Positions 9,291 to 20,082 of a stretch of 46,053 nucleotides of DNA are shown in pieces. Every line of letters begins with the position of its first letter. Position 1 is the stretch's first letter. This DNA comes from Chara braunii (taxonomy: Eukaryota; Streptophyta; Charophyceae; Charales; Characeae): contig BFEA01000053.1 of assembly GCA_003427395.1 (NCBI GenBank), forward strand, positions 1,133,762-1,179,814. The letters run 5' to 3'. The translations under genes and the position numbers were made by a program. The notes under the pieces are model-generated. The model was given only the letters and a program-made list of their open reading frames with translations. It was not told where the DNA came from and ran no database searches.

Positions 9291-9869
9291 TGGAGACTGA
9301 AATGTTGAACAACAGTACCGACATATGCTGCCCATCGATGACCACCTAAAAGTTATAAAAGAGAAATGTCCTGTTAACGACACGATGTTGGGTCACCCAC
9401 GGTCACCCAGAATCGACAACAGAAAAACCACACAGCAGTCGCACACCACCATGTTGGACCACCTGCTTGGCCGATGGAGTTTCTGCCGTGTCTTATTGAA
9501 GAGTAGCCTGGAAGACCTGCTTTTGATTTGAAGTAGTGGTAGGCAAGTGTGCTGTAAGGGAACGGATTTGTGCGCACTCCCCACTCAGCCACACAGGCAT
9601 ACGGAACCTTGCACCTTTTCATAGTCACTAATATCTGGCTGCCTTTTGAACTTCCTATAATATTGGAGAGTGGAATGGGGCTCTGGTTGCTGCTTCTGTC
9701 CCAGAACACCCCTTAACACCGTTTTTGTAATTGTGTTTGATACCTGAGCAGGGATGGCATGATACCACGGCGCCTGACAAGCTTGACACAGGTGATGAAT
9801 AATGGGGAAGCATAGATGATCCAAGGGCCTGGGTCATCATGGCACATGCTTCGGCCAGTTCTATTTCTT

Positions 9870-10458
9870 TTAAGGTGAGACCGCCTTCACTCCTGTGAGA
9901 CTACTTGCATGGTCCTGTTGTGGAAGCTTTTCTTGATCATCGGTTTTCATTACGCCTGTTTCGAAAGATAAAAAATAAAAAAAATCAGGGCACCATGACT
10001 TTGGATGTCTTTTCTGACCGCATCTTGCGCATTGCCCCTTCTCCATTCTCTCTACCCAAGTGTCCACAGAGGTCCCCATGGCAGTTGCTGCTGAGGATAC
10101 TTCAGAACTCTGCCTATTCCTCCTGTGACTCTGCCATTTTCTCCTGTTTCTTCTCCTCCTTCCTGCTGCTGCGGGGGCTCTTGTGGACCTCTTTTGGCAA
10201 TTAAAGGACGGACTGATCCTGAGCCTGTTCCCTCTGTGACCCAGGGTTTTCTCCATAGACTTCTGTGGGATCATCATCTGTCTCCAGATTCTTCGTGTGG
10301 GCCAGTCCTGGTTCCACTGCACGTGACATTCAGTTCTTCGTCCCATGCACTGGGGTAAATCTGCTGGCATTCTGCCTTCACCACCTGGTTGCAAAACAAA
10401 ATGTAATCCCGGGTGAGAAGAGAGCATTGCGAGGAAAATGAGATATAGCAAAATGACC
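9870..10458 (-). pseudogene. CCHC zinc-knuckle ORF (Gag or LINE ORF1-like) cut by the LINE
   Basis: A minus-strand open frame covers this span and runs into the LINE target site. It carries CARCGQKRHPKSWC (C-x2-C-x4-H-x4-C) at about 9,990-10,031, preceded by an Arg/Ala-rich basic tract. This layout is typical of the nucleic-acid-binding part of Gag or LINE ORF1. Across the target-site duplication the same frame continues on the far side of the LINE (from 16,206 upward on the minus strand) for about 30 codons before a TAG. The LINE therefore landed inside this older sequence. Plus-strand ORFs in the same interval are shadows. Confidence 0.6.
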
Positions 10459-10472
10459 GAATTCCAGAATGC
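10459..10472. repeat. 5' target-site duplication of the LINE
   Basis: GAATTCCAGAATGC is identical to 16,192-16,205. The 3' copy directly follows an A25 tract, the hallmark of target-primed reverse transcription. Confidence 0.95.
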
Positions 10473-10510
10473 CAATAACTAAACCCTGTCCACACACGCT
10501 GAAACAAAAC

Positions 10511-11541
10511 CGCAAAACACAAGTCCATAGGCAACCTGAAAAAAAGAAAGGACAGGGAGCAAAGAGGAAAATGAGGTACAAGTCAATGTCGGGCCCCATG
10601 GAAACCAGAAATGGGCAAGGCAGCCCGCCCAGGATTAACTGGCACGCAAAAGGTCTCCAAATAGTGAGCTGGAATGCCAACGGACTAGGAAACATTCTAG
10701 CTGAAGAAGGCGAAATAAGAGATATCCGGACGGGCCTGGTGAGGAAAGATCATCCCAGACCCGACCTGATACTTCTCCAATCTGAACAGTCACACTAGAA
10801 TACAGCAAAGGACGGAGAGAATAGTAGGGTGATGTGCATTCACACTATGGTCCAACGAAGATGGCCAAAGCAATAAAGAGACTGCAATCCTCATACCAAA
10901 AACATACAAGATTCTGATCGAAGGCCAGATCCTGAACAGCGAGGGTGACAGTGAAGAAGGCAGAGGTCATGGGTAGACATTAGATGGCAAGAAGAAGACC
11001 TGAGAATCCTCAAACTGTATGCACCTAACGCGGGACCCGAAATACTGACCTCCTTTGAGAACATAAAAACCCTCATCCCCAACCCGCAACCGGTAGTCAT
11101 CGCACCCTGGACCCCAAACTGGACCGGATCTCAAGGACAGTACTAATGGGTCCCACAAGAGCGGGTAGTAGGACATGAAACCTGATGACATAATTTGAAC
11201 TCATCGATCCACTCAGGGCAATGCATCTGGATAAAAAAGTTTTCTCCCGGATAAGGAAGAACCAAGCCAATCGGACATCATTGTCCACGTTTGACTACTT
11301 CCTTATATCCGAGAGTTTACAAGGCGCAGTCAAAGAAGCCGAAATCCTTCCATCTGCAGCACTCAAACAACTGGACCATAAACCCATTCAATTGCTGCTC
11401 AACTTCAATTCACCAGTCGAAACAGGTCAGGGATTTTTCAGACTGAACAATTCCCTCCTAGTGGAGCTAACGCGAACAGTATCAGCAGAATCACGAGGCA
11501 TAGCTGTCTGTTGCTGTAAAAAAAAATTGATCCCTTCATAA
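10511..11541 (+). pseudogene. LINE endonuclease (exonuclease-endonuclease-phosphatase fold) remnant
   Basis: The first block has LQIVSWNANGLG at about 10,658, the N-terminal Asn strand of AP-like LINE endonucleases, then PDLILLQ. A middle block in another frame holds DLRILKLYAPN (about 11,000). A last block (11,221-11,541) holds FDYFLISESL and LDHKPIQL, matching the C-terminal S-x-x-D-H motif region. The frame is broken near 10,798, 11,140 and 11,220. The enzyme would nick target DNA to prime reverse transcription. A duplicated string (GCGAACAGTATCAGCAGAATC near 11,470, and a similar string near 11,608) marks a local internal repeat. Confidence 0.85.
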
Positions 11542-11778
11542 ACAGCGTGAGTTCAGGCAGACAAATACACACCAATGGTTCATCGATAGTTACGCGGAGC
11601 TAACACGAACAGTATCAGCAGAATCACAATAGCCGGAGACCGCAAGAGGAGAAGAGAGGAACTCCACTTCGCCATCTCAATTGCAGAATCTAACCTGGCA
11701 GAGGACCCCTCTAGCGAATTCTACCAGGAACTATTAGCTGATACCAAAGAAGACCTAAATGAGTGGAGAAGGTGGGAG

Positions 11779-13206
11779 ATGAGAGGTCTGCAATTACGAG
11801 CAAGGATGACTGATTACACACTCAACGAGTCCATGACTAAATTCTTCTTCTCCAGAATCAAAGCAAATGTAAGGAACAACATGATAGAGAGCCGCAAAGA
11901 CCCAATAGATCAAGGGAACATCAAAACAGCAGGCTTGAAGATGGTTAGGATAGCCAGGGCATTCTCTGCAGATCTATATGAATCGAAGACACCCTCACCC
12001 CCGACCACAGCGAACTTAGCAGCCCGTCAACTCATGCTGTCATACCTTGACAAGACGGTTTCGACAACCGAAGCGGAAGGCCTGGACAAACCCCTAACCC
12101 TAGCTGAGCTACACAGAGCCCTGATCTAGATGGGAAATGACAAAGCCCCGGGCGTCAACGGCCTCTCAAAAGAATTTTAGAGTTGCTTCTGGTTGACCCT
12201 AGGAGAGACTTGCGCGACTTTTTCAACGACAGCATGCAAAAAGGAGGCCTAGGCAATGAACTAAGCACCAATGTGGTTTTATTACTGTATAAAAAGGGAG
12301 ACAAAGAAGACTTAAAGAACCACAGACCCATATCACTACTCACCACACCCTACAAAACTAAGGCTCTTGCGAATAGAATCACAAAACTAATGAAGAAATG
12401 CTTTCACATCGACCAAGCAGACTTTATCTCGGGCAGGTACATACTGCACAACGTGATGACGCTGAATGAGGCAGCAAAGAAGATCATGGAAAAACGAATG
12501 AAGGTTGCAATCCTATTTTTCGACTTCGAAAAGGCCTATGACCAAGGCAATTGGGATTTTCTCCACGCCTGCATGGAGAAAATGGGGGTAGGCCCAAACT
12601 TCAGAAATTGGGTGAAAGTCCTTTATTCAGACACTACAAGCAGAGTCCAGGTCAACAGGACCTATCGGAGATCGGTCAGACAAGGCAACCCATTGACTCC
12701 ACGATATTCTCTTCATTATGGAAGCCATAGCTTCCTTCCTTCAGAAAGATCCATCCATCGACCACCTTACTGAACGCAATTTCAATCCGCTACACGACTT
12801 CGCTTTACCCACTGCACTAATGTTCGCCGATGACCTCACTGTTCTCATTCGCTCCAATTATTGTTCTTTCCAAGCCCTCATAAGAGCAATGGAAGCCTTC
12901 AGACTGGCGTCAGAAATGAAGGTCAATCGGGGAAAAACTGGAGGTTGGTGGCTAGCAGACAGCACCCATCCCGAACCAACTGATACAGGCACACCCACGT
13001 CATGGACAGCGGGAGATCAAGCACTATGTTTCCTAGGCATCATGGTCAACAAGGATGGAGTATGGCCAGGAATGGGTCAGAACCTAATTGCCAAGGCAAT
13101 CACTCGCTTGGCCCTATGCAAAACCGCTCAGGCCTCGTTAATCGCGCGCGCCTTATTAATTAACATGACAATCTTCTCCACACTGTGGTACATGGCATCC
13201 ATCTGA
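11779..13206 (+). pseudogene. LINE reverse transcriptase
   Basis: Motifs run in order: KAPGVNGL (about 12,147), YKKGDKEDLKNHRPISLL (about 12,287), ADFISGRYILHNV, the catalytic FFDFEKAYD (about 12,520), RQGNPLTP (normally RQG-C-P-L, so Cys to Asn), then FADD at 12,823-12,834 in a new frame. Next comes the K-V-N-x-x-K-T thumb strand and a FLGIMVN box. Frames change near 12,129-12,183 and 12,700, with a TAG at 12,127-12,129. Catalytic Asp residues are present, but the ORF is not continuous. It would synthesise cDNA at the nicked target. Confidence 0.95.
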
Positions 13207-14660
13207 TCTCCCCCTGATGCCGTCCTCAATACGTTAGAAAACAGGGCGAGATGCTATCTGTGAACAAGAGACCCCAACAGGACCACATTTATCAACAAGG
13301 TAGCCTGGAACCACATTATTAGGAAACCACAGGAAGGGGGCCTTGGGCTAATTGACCCCAAACAGGAGTATAGCACTGCAGATGAAATGGACTATCAAGA
13401 TACTGATCAGGCAATTTATTCCATGGACCCAGATGGCTCTAGACAACATCAGAAAGCTGGCACCCATCGACTCCCCCCCGGATATGAGAGGCCTCTACTG
13501 GCCTATGGCGAAGGACTGGACAATCAAATCAGGCAGACCTCGCACAAGAAACCCAGCAGAGCCTATCACAACCCCCACCCAAACAGCTATCTCATACTGG
13601 AGACCTACCGTCAAAGCCTGGCGTAGAATGATGCCAAGCAAACACGGTTCTCAAGGAAACAGAGAAGAGGTCCTGAGACAACCTCTCTTCTGCAACTCTT
13701 GGATCATAGACCCTAGCGGAGTGTCGTGGACATTACGCAGAAAGGACCGGAGATGGCTATCGTGGGTGGAAAAAGGTGTGTGGCAGGTGAAACACATCTG
13801 GGCAGAGGATCGAGGACGATGGTCTATCGAACAGGAGTTACGAAATGTTTTAAAAGGCTGCTACACCCTTACTGAAAACCTAACGCTGATTCAGAAGAGC
13901 ATTCCAACACAATGGCTCTCCCTCCTAAGGGAGGATTTTTTGTGGAAATCCAGGGACTGGGGCATACTCATCTCCCAAACCCAGCCTACCAGAGCATATT
14001 GATTCGTCTCTCAAACCAACCCACTTAGCTACCTATCTAAATTCTACTCGTACCCCATCGCTAATCACAGCCTACAAGAGCTGGAAATCCTGAACAAAGA
14101 ACCCCAGTGCGACACGCTAGAAACCTTCCGACTGAGAAAAGTGAGGGTCTCTAAGGCCAAGCCCTGGAAAATCTTCCAACCGGATCTCAGCATTTCAGAC
14201 CTCGAATTCGACCCGCAAGAGTTGGTCTGGAAGCAGGGTAAGTTAGGGAGAGCGAGGGCGATATTTGAATACGATGTCAAATTCGGTTATGACTTGGGGC
14301 TACAGACCACAGATCTGGACCCCAGAGTCGAAGGAAAATGGCAGGAGATCCTGAATCTAGACCCCACAGACCCCATTTAAAGTACCTGTCTATTAAACCG
14401 GTTAGGATCCGAAGCATGCAGTGGCTCATAGCGCACGCATCTCTGCTGCTCAATCAATGGCTCCACAAGAGGAGGAAACATACGGACCCTGACAGATCTG
14501 AATTATGCAGGTTGTGCACAAACAACTTCCGTCCACAACTCCTCTGAACATCTGGCTCCTATCAAACAATACTGATAATCTCAAGGGAGGCAAGGAAGTC
14601 TGATTTCACCAGCTCACGAAGCTGGCTCTATGGGTAATATGGAAAAGGTGGTGTACCAAG
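13207..14660 (+). pseudogene. LINE C-terminal region with degenerate zinc finger
   Basis: Open pieces (13,352-14,002; 14,141-14,380; 14,338-14,547) are rich in Trp, Arg and Lys. The last has an R-I-R-S-M-Q-W-L-I-A-H-A-S-L-L-L-N block followed by CRLC (about 14,507). This is the usual place and pattern of the zf-RVT finger after LINE RT. The second half of the finger is lost to a TGA at 14,545-14,547. Remnants near 14,625-14,670 (W-x-K-x-x-C-T-K-T-I-E-Q-R-like) fit the tail. Several short ORFs in other frames are shadows. Confidence 0.7.
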
Positions 14661-14675
14661 ACTATCGAGCAGAGG

Positions 14676-15611
14676 TTGACATTGGGTGACCGTGACCTGA
14701 CCCGACCTGACCGTACCCAGCCGTACCTGACAGTTCTGGATGGGTGCGGGTATGGCATGATTAGTATGCACCAGGGCAGCTGGGTCTGGAAATCTGAGGG
14801 GGGTATATGGCCGGTGCAGCAAACTGTAGGGTGGGTGGGGCTGGGTGTTGACACAGTCCTTGGACGGTTACAGCTGGGCAAAGGTTTGCCCTAGTTCCGG
14901 GTACGGCTGGGTAGAGGTTTTGTGCGGGTGACTCGAGGCCTGTTGGCATACTGGGCATATTCGGCAAGCCTAGGTAGTATTAGAGCAAGGCCTGAGCCTT
15001 TTTCTTCACTGGGAAATAGTGGTACTAGTGGGGCATGCCCCTAGTATAAAAATGTGTCTCTGGTGGTCTGTCGTTCATCTTAGGGCCGAGTTAGTACTAG
15101 GGCCAGGCCGTATTATTAATTTGGCCTGGCCCCAGTCATTTCATCTTAGGGAATACGGCATTCACTTATAAGCTTTGACTATAATTGTGGTCAGATCCAT
15201 CGAAATCTGGCTGTAGTTGCGGCCAAATGTTGACAAGAAAGTATCACTGTGAGTATCCCCAGCCACTGGCCCATTGCCGCCGCCAAAATTCAAAGTGGAA
15301 GAATCCGACATGCAAAGGTCTAAGTTTGAAATAAAGATAAAAACTAAGCCTGGGTGGAAAATTTTGGGCACAGGTACGGCTAGGCACGGGTGGATGGATA
15401 CTGGGTTCGGGTGCGGCTGGATGCGGATGAACGAAAATTTGGCCTGGGTGTGGCTGGGTATGGGTAGACAATTTTTTAATCACCCTGGGTGGGCTGGGTA
15501 CGGGTAGAGAAAAAAATAAATTAGCGCGGGTGGGCTGGGTCTGGGTAAACAAAATTGTGTTTACGTGGGTCCGGCTAGATATGATACACCAAGGCTTGGG
15601 CTAGGTCGGAT
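14676..15611. repeat. GGGT-rich irregular repeat with C-rich leader, inside the LINE
   Basis: The start (14,676-14,730) is C-rich with repeated CCTGACC/CGTACC units. From about 14,738 the plus strand flips to repeated CTGGGTA/CGGGTRYGGG units, dense again at 15,365-15,610. The C-rich and G-rich parts can pair with each other. The G-runs could form quadruplexes. No gene is present; ORFs here (14,676-14,894 and 15,274-15,507) translate the low-complexity repeat. Confidence 0.8.
15074..15151. repeat. 10-bp inverted repeat flanked by 12-bp direct repeats
   Basis: GGGCCAGGCC (15,100-15,109) and GGCCTGGCCC (15,123-15,132) are perfect inverted copies around a 13-nt AT-rich loop. The direct repeat TTCATCTTAGGG occurs at 15,074-15,085 and 15,140-15,151. 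Confidence 0.85.
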
Positions 15612-16166
15612 ATGGGTAGGAAAAAAAATAGTTTTGCGACCTCTGCTATCGAGGGCACTGAGGTGGCAAGGGAGGACATGTGGATTCCACTGCTGGGAAT
15701 GGCGGAAACTGAGATTCGATCCAAGTGGAGGGAGGTGACGTCAGCAATGAAAGTCAGACCAGAAAGGCTAGCCGTCAAGAGACGGTCTTTCGTGAGAAAC
15801 TGGCTTCTACAGGGAAAGATCGCAACTGTGGCAGATAACAGGTTGATTTGGAAAAAATGGGACAGCGCAACTTCAACAAGGACGATGACCCAGTGATGGG
15901 CAAACTGAGATTACAATCTCAACAATATAGACGACTCTTCTCTTTTCTTGCTTTACACAAATCATCTGACAGAGTCACAGTAGATTCTGAGAGGAAAAGT
16001 GGTAGGGCAAGCTGACAGTCAATCCTCTGGCTCTGGAGCAATCAATGCTGGTCAGGGTTCCTTCAGCCAGACAGAAGGAAGCGCGAGAGACTTGCCGGTG
16101 GGAAGGAACCGGACTGACACTCCCAGGATGGATATGGAGTCAGGACCATAAGGACCTGTTTCAACC
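15612..16166 (+). other. LINE 3' tail with a short ORF
   Basis: An open frame (15,612-15,896, no methionine choice supported by context) gives 94 residues. They are rich in Arg, Lys and Trp, with a helical R-S-K-W-R-E-V-T pattern. It could be a remnant of the LINE protein tail displaced by the GGGT repeat or simply 3' UTR. The rest to the A25 tract is non-coding 3' UTR. I do not recognise a domain. Confidence 0.4.
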
Positions 16167-16191
16167 AAAAAAAAAAAAAAAAAAAAAAAAA

Positions 16192-16205
16192 GAATTCCAG
16201 AATGC
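16192..16205. repeat. 3' target-site duplication of the LINE
   Basis: Second copy of GAATTCCAGAATGC, immediately after the A25 tail at 16,167-16,191. Identical to 10,459-10,472. Confidence 0.95.
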
Positions 16206-18090
16206 AATTTCACATTCAAAGCCAGAAAGTCCAACACTGTCCAGAAAGCAGAAAATGCGCTAATATTCCACCAACGGAGAACCAAGGCACCGAATCCGAA
16301 TGCCAATGAGTGCATAATCTCGCCACCACCAACATATGTATCCAAAGTCCTCCCTCCTACTTGTCGCTTAGCGCCCGGACTACTTCTACACAGCTGCTAG
16401 CAGCCTACGAATTGACAATGCATCCCGTTGACATCAGCAGCAACTGAAGTGCATGAAGATGTCAACCTTTTAGACTATCGCCAAGACCAGGTACATGCCC
16501 TCACATCATCAACCTCATCTCTCTCTCTTTCTCACCCTCATCTTCATCACCCTTCTAATACACTAGACCACCACCACCTCCACTGGCTCTGTCCAAGCTG
16601 AGCCCTGGCTACGTGGGGCTGGCTATGGCGCTGCCCTCAGCAGTGCCCTGCCTTCTCGCACGCGTGCACGCACACTTGCCTGCACTCTAGCGCAGCAGCA
16701 GACCCGCGACCGCTAGCTCCAGCACTGCTGCCGCATGTGCTTGCAAGTGCCCGACCACTTCACCCTGCACCCTGCCCTTTCCTATATGGAAAGAGGCGGG
16801 CACTTGCCTTTGCCTTTGCTACGCCCATGTGAGACCAAGTTCCCAGTAGCTTCAGTCTCAGCCAAAGTGTGTGCGCCCAGGCCCGATTCAGACAGTGGCC
16901 TGGGACCGAATTGGTTAGGCATGCCCAACCACCCAGGCACAAACGTGAGATGCTCCCTGCTTCGACCACGTTGCTGGAAGAGCCTGGAAGGCTCACACAT
17001 ATTTTGGATTCTCAGAAGCAACTGTCTGGCGCCGACCAAGATTTGCAAAAATTGTCGAGTTCAGGGCGCATTGAGATTCAGGGGGGCCGCCTTCACTTAG
17101 GGCGGGCACGCTGTCGGAGGGGGCGGCGTCCCGGCCCTCCGCTGCGTGCTAAACGCCTGCTCACGCATCTTCGTTGCACGCTGAAGACCTGCTCCCTAAA
17201 CCCCGCTGTGTGCTGTGCTTGCTCGTGAGTTCTCGCAGTATCTCGGGTCTGCCTGGGCTGCACTTTGCTGTGGGACCAGTCCAGTCAACGCTACCACCGA
17301 CAAAAGGATGGGCGCGCCACTGGGCTTTCCATTGGTCCACGTAGGCTCGGCGCCCTGCGGTACAACAGAGCACAACCGGCCTGTGGCCGTGGTAGCCGCC
17401 GGGCCCGCCCAGGGACGTGAAGGTAGAGGGACCGGCGCAGTCCTTTCAACTGCGCGCCAAGTGCCCTCTGGCTGGGTTATGGGATAGGTACAGGGGCTGC
17501 AGAAACTCGTGAAGAAGAAGGGGGGAAAAAATAAAATAAAAGAGAACAAGTGGATGCCCGCCGCAGACGCGGCGGAGACCACGAGGGAGACTGGAAAAAA
17601 CTCATTGCAACATGAGGGACAATTTGTTCCTTGCCACAGCCAGGCCACACCTGACAGGCAGAGCTATGTTCTGTGGCCTGGTTGATATGGCAGTGCATCT
17701 TCCCATGATCCAGAGAAAGATTCATTCTCGTTTCTCGTTCACGAGGGACGTATTCGAATGTGAGGATGGCGACGACGTGCCTGTGCACTTGTGTTTGAAT
17801 GTCGGGGAGGCTGCGATGGAGATCACACGAGGGAGACGGGTGATGCGATCGAAGTGCGGGAGGGGAAGGCTGCGAGAACTAAATGAAAACGGTGCGGGGG
17901 GCAAGAAATGACCCCAAAAAAAAACGAAACGATGCCCCTGCAAGCAGTGCAAAAATCGGAGGGTGGATAGTGGTGCGGCGAGGCCCTCACCAGATGTGCA
18001 AAATGAGAATGAATCTCCTGCTAGATCATGGGAAAAATAGGCGGCCATATTTTGAGCTCGCGGGCGGGGACTCAAAAAGAATACGACTCG
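16206..18090. other. Decayed DNA, no convincing gene
   Basis: Overlapping ORFs in many frames (for example 16,735-17,100 plus, 17,196-17,648 minus, 17,612-17,911 plus, 17,722-18,147 minus) have no motif and contradict each other. GC content rises after 16,560. A stretch near 17,612-17,911 encodes a 99-residue frame with a plausible composition but no recognised family. Short A-runs occur at 17,525-17,545 and 17,914-17,925. I see no promoter, RNA gene or transposon end here. Confidence 0.5.
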
Positions 18091-18238
18091 GAGCGCTAAG
18101 CCGATATCCGTCACGACCGCGCCCGTCCCGGCTACCGACCTCCCCAACCGTCGTGCTCTCCTAGGAGCGCTGAACCGATACCCGTCACGAGCGAGCCCGT
18201 CCCGGCTACCGGCCTCCCCAACCGTCGCGCCCTCCTAG
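18091..18238. repeat. 74-bp tandem duplication
   Basis: GAGCGCTAAGCCGATATCCG at 18,091 recurs as GAGCGCTGAACCGATACCCG at 18,165. Both copies continue through CCCGTCCCGGCTACCG and CCCCAACCGTCG to CTCCTAG. There are two copies only. A pyrimidine-rich tract follows at 18,412-18,475. Confidence 0.9.
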
Positions 18239-18596
18239 GTCTCCTGCAGCACCGCGCCCGGACCTCCCTGCCCGAATTTCTTTGGGCCCAGCGGGAGCGT
18301 CACGCGCGGGGAGATGGAAACGAGAGAGTTTTGTGTTTCACGCCTGCGCGCGAATCCGGACTGCTACGTTCGAGTGTCAAATTGGACGGTTCCATAGTTG
18401 TAGTGGTGCTAGGGTCTTCCTCTCTTTTTCCTTCTTCTTTTCCCTTCTTTTATTAACTTCCCTTTCCTCTTAGCCCTTACGGACTTCAAGTTCTCCGCCA
18501 GTCACGTCGCGGGGAGGGCAAACGGTCCAGTTTTTGAAATTATGTTCAAGGGCGGGTGGCCTAGACTGGCTGGCCCTTTACGTCTCGATCTACTGC

Positions 18597-18898
18597 AGGT
18601 GCGACAGCCTGGTGGCTGTCGCGTAGGACCCCAAAAGAGGGGCAGCTCGCGACCGCTTTGGTAGGAAGCTTATCACCTCCCGTGGAAGGTCATAAGCCAC
18701 CTCCTTGCCATTGGACACGGGTACCCATCAGGGAAAGTCTGGTGGCCTGCTTTGAAGGGAAGGAGGCGTCGTCGGTATCCCGTTATGGGACTACTGCGCG
18801 CCGATCCCAGTCTCTCAGGTTAAACTGAAAAGGCTGCGTGCGGACGCCGCTCCAGGGATCGTTGGGTCATAATTGGCTTGCCCTTTTTTTTTTTTTTT
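18597..18898 (+). other. Hairpin-rich block ending in T15 (candidate structured RNA)
   Basis: Several inverted repeats occur in series. GCGACAGCC/GGCTGTCGC (18,601-18,622) is a perfect 9-bp stem with loop TGGT. GCTTAT-C-ACCT/AGGT-C-ATAAGC (18,668-18,697) has one mismatch. TCCC/GGGA lies at about 18,777-18,789. CGATCCC/GGGATCG (18,802-18,808 with 18,855-18,861) encloses smaller stems. The block ends in 15 T (18,884-18,898), which on the plus strand would be a strong RNA polymerase III stop. No clear A/B boxes were found. It could equally be a retroelement leader. No known RNA family is recognised. Confidence 0.3.
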
Positions 18899-19014
18899 AA
18901 TACTATTATTACTGATTAAATTGCTAAGTTAGGGCGGGCGATTTTAACCGTGAAGTCCCAAAGTAGTACTAAACACCTCCTCTAGAACGCAGGGACTGCG
19001 GCCCATAGTAATCC

Positions 19015-19022
19015 TATAAAAA
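19015..19022 (+). promoter_or_regulatory. TATA-box candidate
   Basis: TATAAAAA lies about 175 bp upstream of the ATG at 19,196, and a perfect 8-bp hairpin follows at 19,029-19,049 (CTGCTACG/CGTAGCAG, loop TTACT). The spacing suits a retroelement or gene promoter, but no transcript evidence exists. Confidence 0.35.
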
Positions 19023-19195
19023 TGGGGACTGCTACGTTACTCGTAGCAGGCCATGAGCCGTACGCAGGCTACGTCGTTGTGCCAATGCGGGTAGTTTGAG
19101 GAGGAAGTGCAGGGCAGCGAAGTGAGGAGGTGGTAGGCTGTCTTTGTGCGGGGGTACCGGACGTCGAACTTCGGCTATTCTGAAAGTGTGCGGCC

Positions 19196-19790
19196 ATGGC
19201 TCTACATGGCTATAGCCCGGACTGTTGGAACCTCCTAACGCGTCGGAGGCCGATGGTAGGGGAGGGTCCCTGGATCACCACCGTTCTCAACTACGATGGG
19301 GGAGAAGAGGCAAAGTTGAAGATCAATGCGGAGGGAGCTAGGGAGGCAGAGATAAGAGCAGATCAGAAGTTGTAGGCGGTCATGACTGAGGTAAAGGACA
19401 AAGCCAAGCGGAGGTGCAGAGGGACGGCGTCACAACTGAGGTCCAGGTGACAATCTCCTACCATGAGGTTGAGACCTCCACAGATACCGCGGAACGAGAA
19501 CAGGCTCACCTAGATAGGGACCCGGGGGGAGAGAGCGAGGTCAGCGCGGCGGAGACCTTGTCGTGGCACGGGTTGGACTAGTGGCGGAGAGATCACCCGC
19601 CGGCTGAGCCTGTGGAGAGTGGCCCAGAGGCCAACTCGCGACGACGGAAGGAGCAGGACCGCTAGGCAGCAACACAGAAGGTAACCCACGACGACGAGAC
19701 TAGGCAGTTACAATCAAGGGGCACGGAGCGGAGAGAGAGGGAGAGAGACAAGAGGACGAGACTGGACAGAGGACGTGGCGGGTGATTGTG
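19196..19790 (+). pseudogene. Charged ORF with TAG stops, possibly gag-like
   Basis: ATG 19,196 lies in a good eukaryotic start context (GGCCATGG). It opens a 59-codon frame rich in Gly, Trp, Glu and Lys, ending at a TAG. The same frame continues for about 24 more codons. After one frameshift near 19,437, an acidic then Arg/Glu-rich stretch follows to about 19,790, broken by TAG near 19,579 and TAG near 19,663. The long coherent charged composition looks like a decayed coding region and not random sequence. No motif identifies it. A gag N-terminus of a third LTR element is my best guess. Confidence 0.4.
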
Positions 19791-20082
19791 GTGATCGCGA
19801 GTCTTGCCTGTGTCATGGTGAAAACGAACTCTCGAGCATTGATCTGGTTAGCCTTTGCGCAGAGACTCTTAGAGCGAGCAGACGTCTCAAGTGAGCAGAC
19901 GAGGGGAAGGGCTGCTCATGCACTCGGAAACAACGTATCTGGAATCAGCATGCTAGCATACTAGTTGGCATGCACGGAGGAAGGAGGGACTGGTGAGAAG
20001 GAGGTGCTGGAGAAATAAGGTTATATAGAGAGAGTGCGAATAGAGAGAGGTCAAAGAAATACATGTGCTCAGAAGGGGTGAG

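Larger units (their letters stand above)
10473..16191 (+). mobile_element. LINE non-LTR retrotransposon, 5.7 kb, with TSD and poly(A)
   Basis: Perfect 14-bp duplications flank it (10,459-10,472 and 16,192-16,205), and it ends in 25 A residues (16,167-16,191). Inside, on the plus strand, are an endonuclease start about 170 bp from the 5' junction, RT with FADD, a CxxC knuckle-like C-terminus, a G-rich repeat tract and a 3' tail. There is no clear ORF1, so it may be 5' truncated or a single-ORF type. Multiple frameshifts make the copy inactive. The sharp TSD shows that its boundaries are well preserved despite the coding decay. Confidence 0.95.

Noticed and set aside
9374-9840. Overlapping minus-strand ORFs around 9.4-9.8 kb
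   Set aside because: Three frames overlap with no motif; composition alone explains them.
16735-18147. Set of ORFs in the GC-rich interval
   Set aside because: Mutually overlapping on both strands, no motifs, no shared signal with neighbours. I could not choose one as real.
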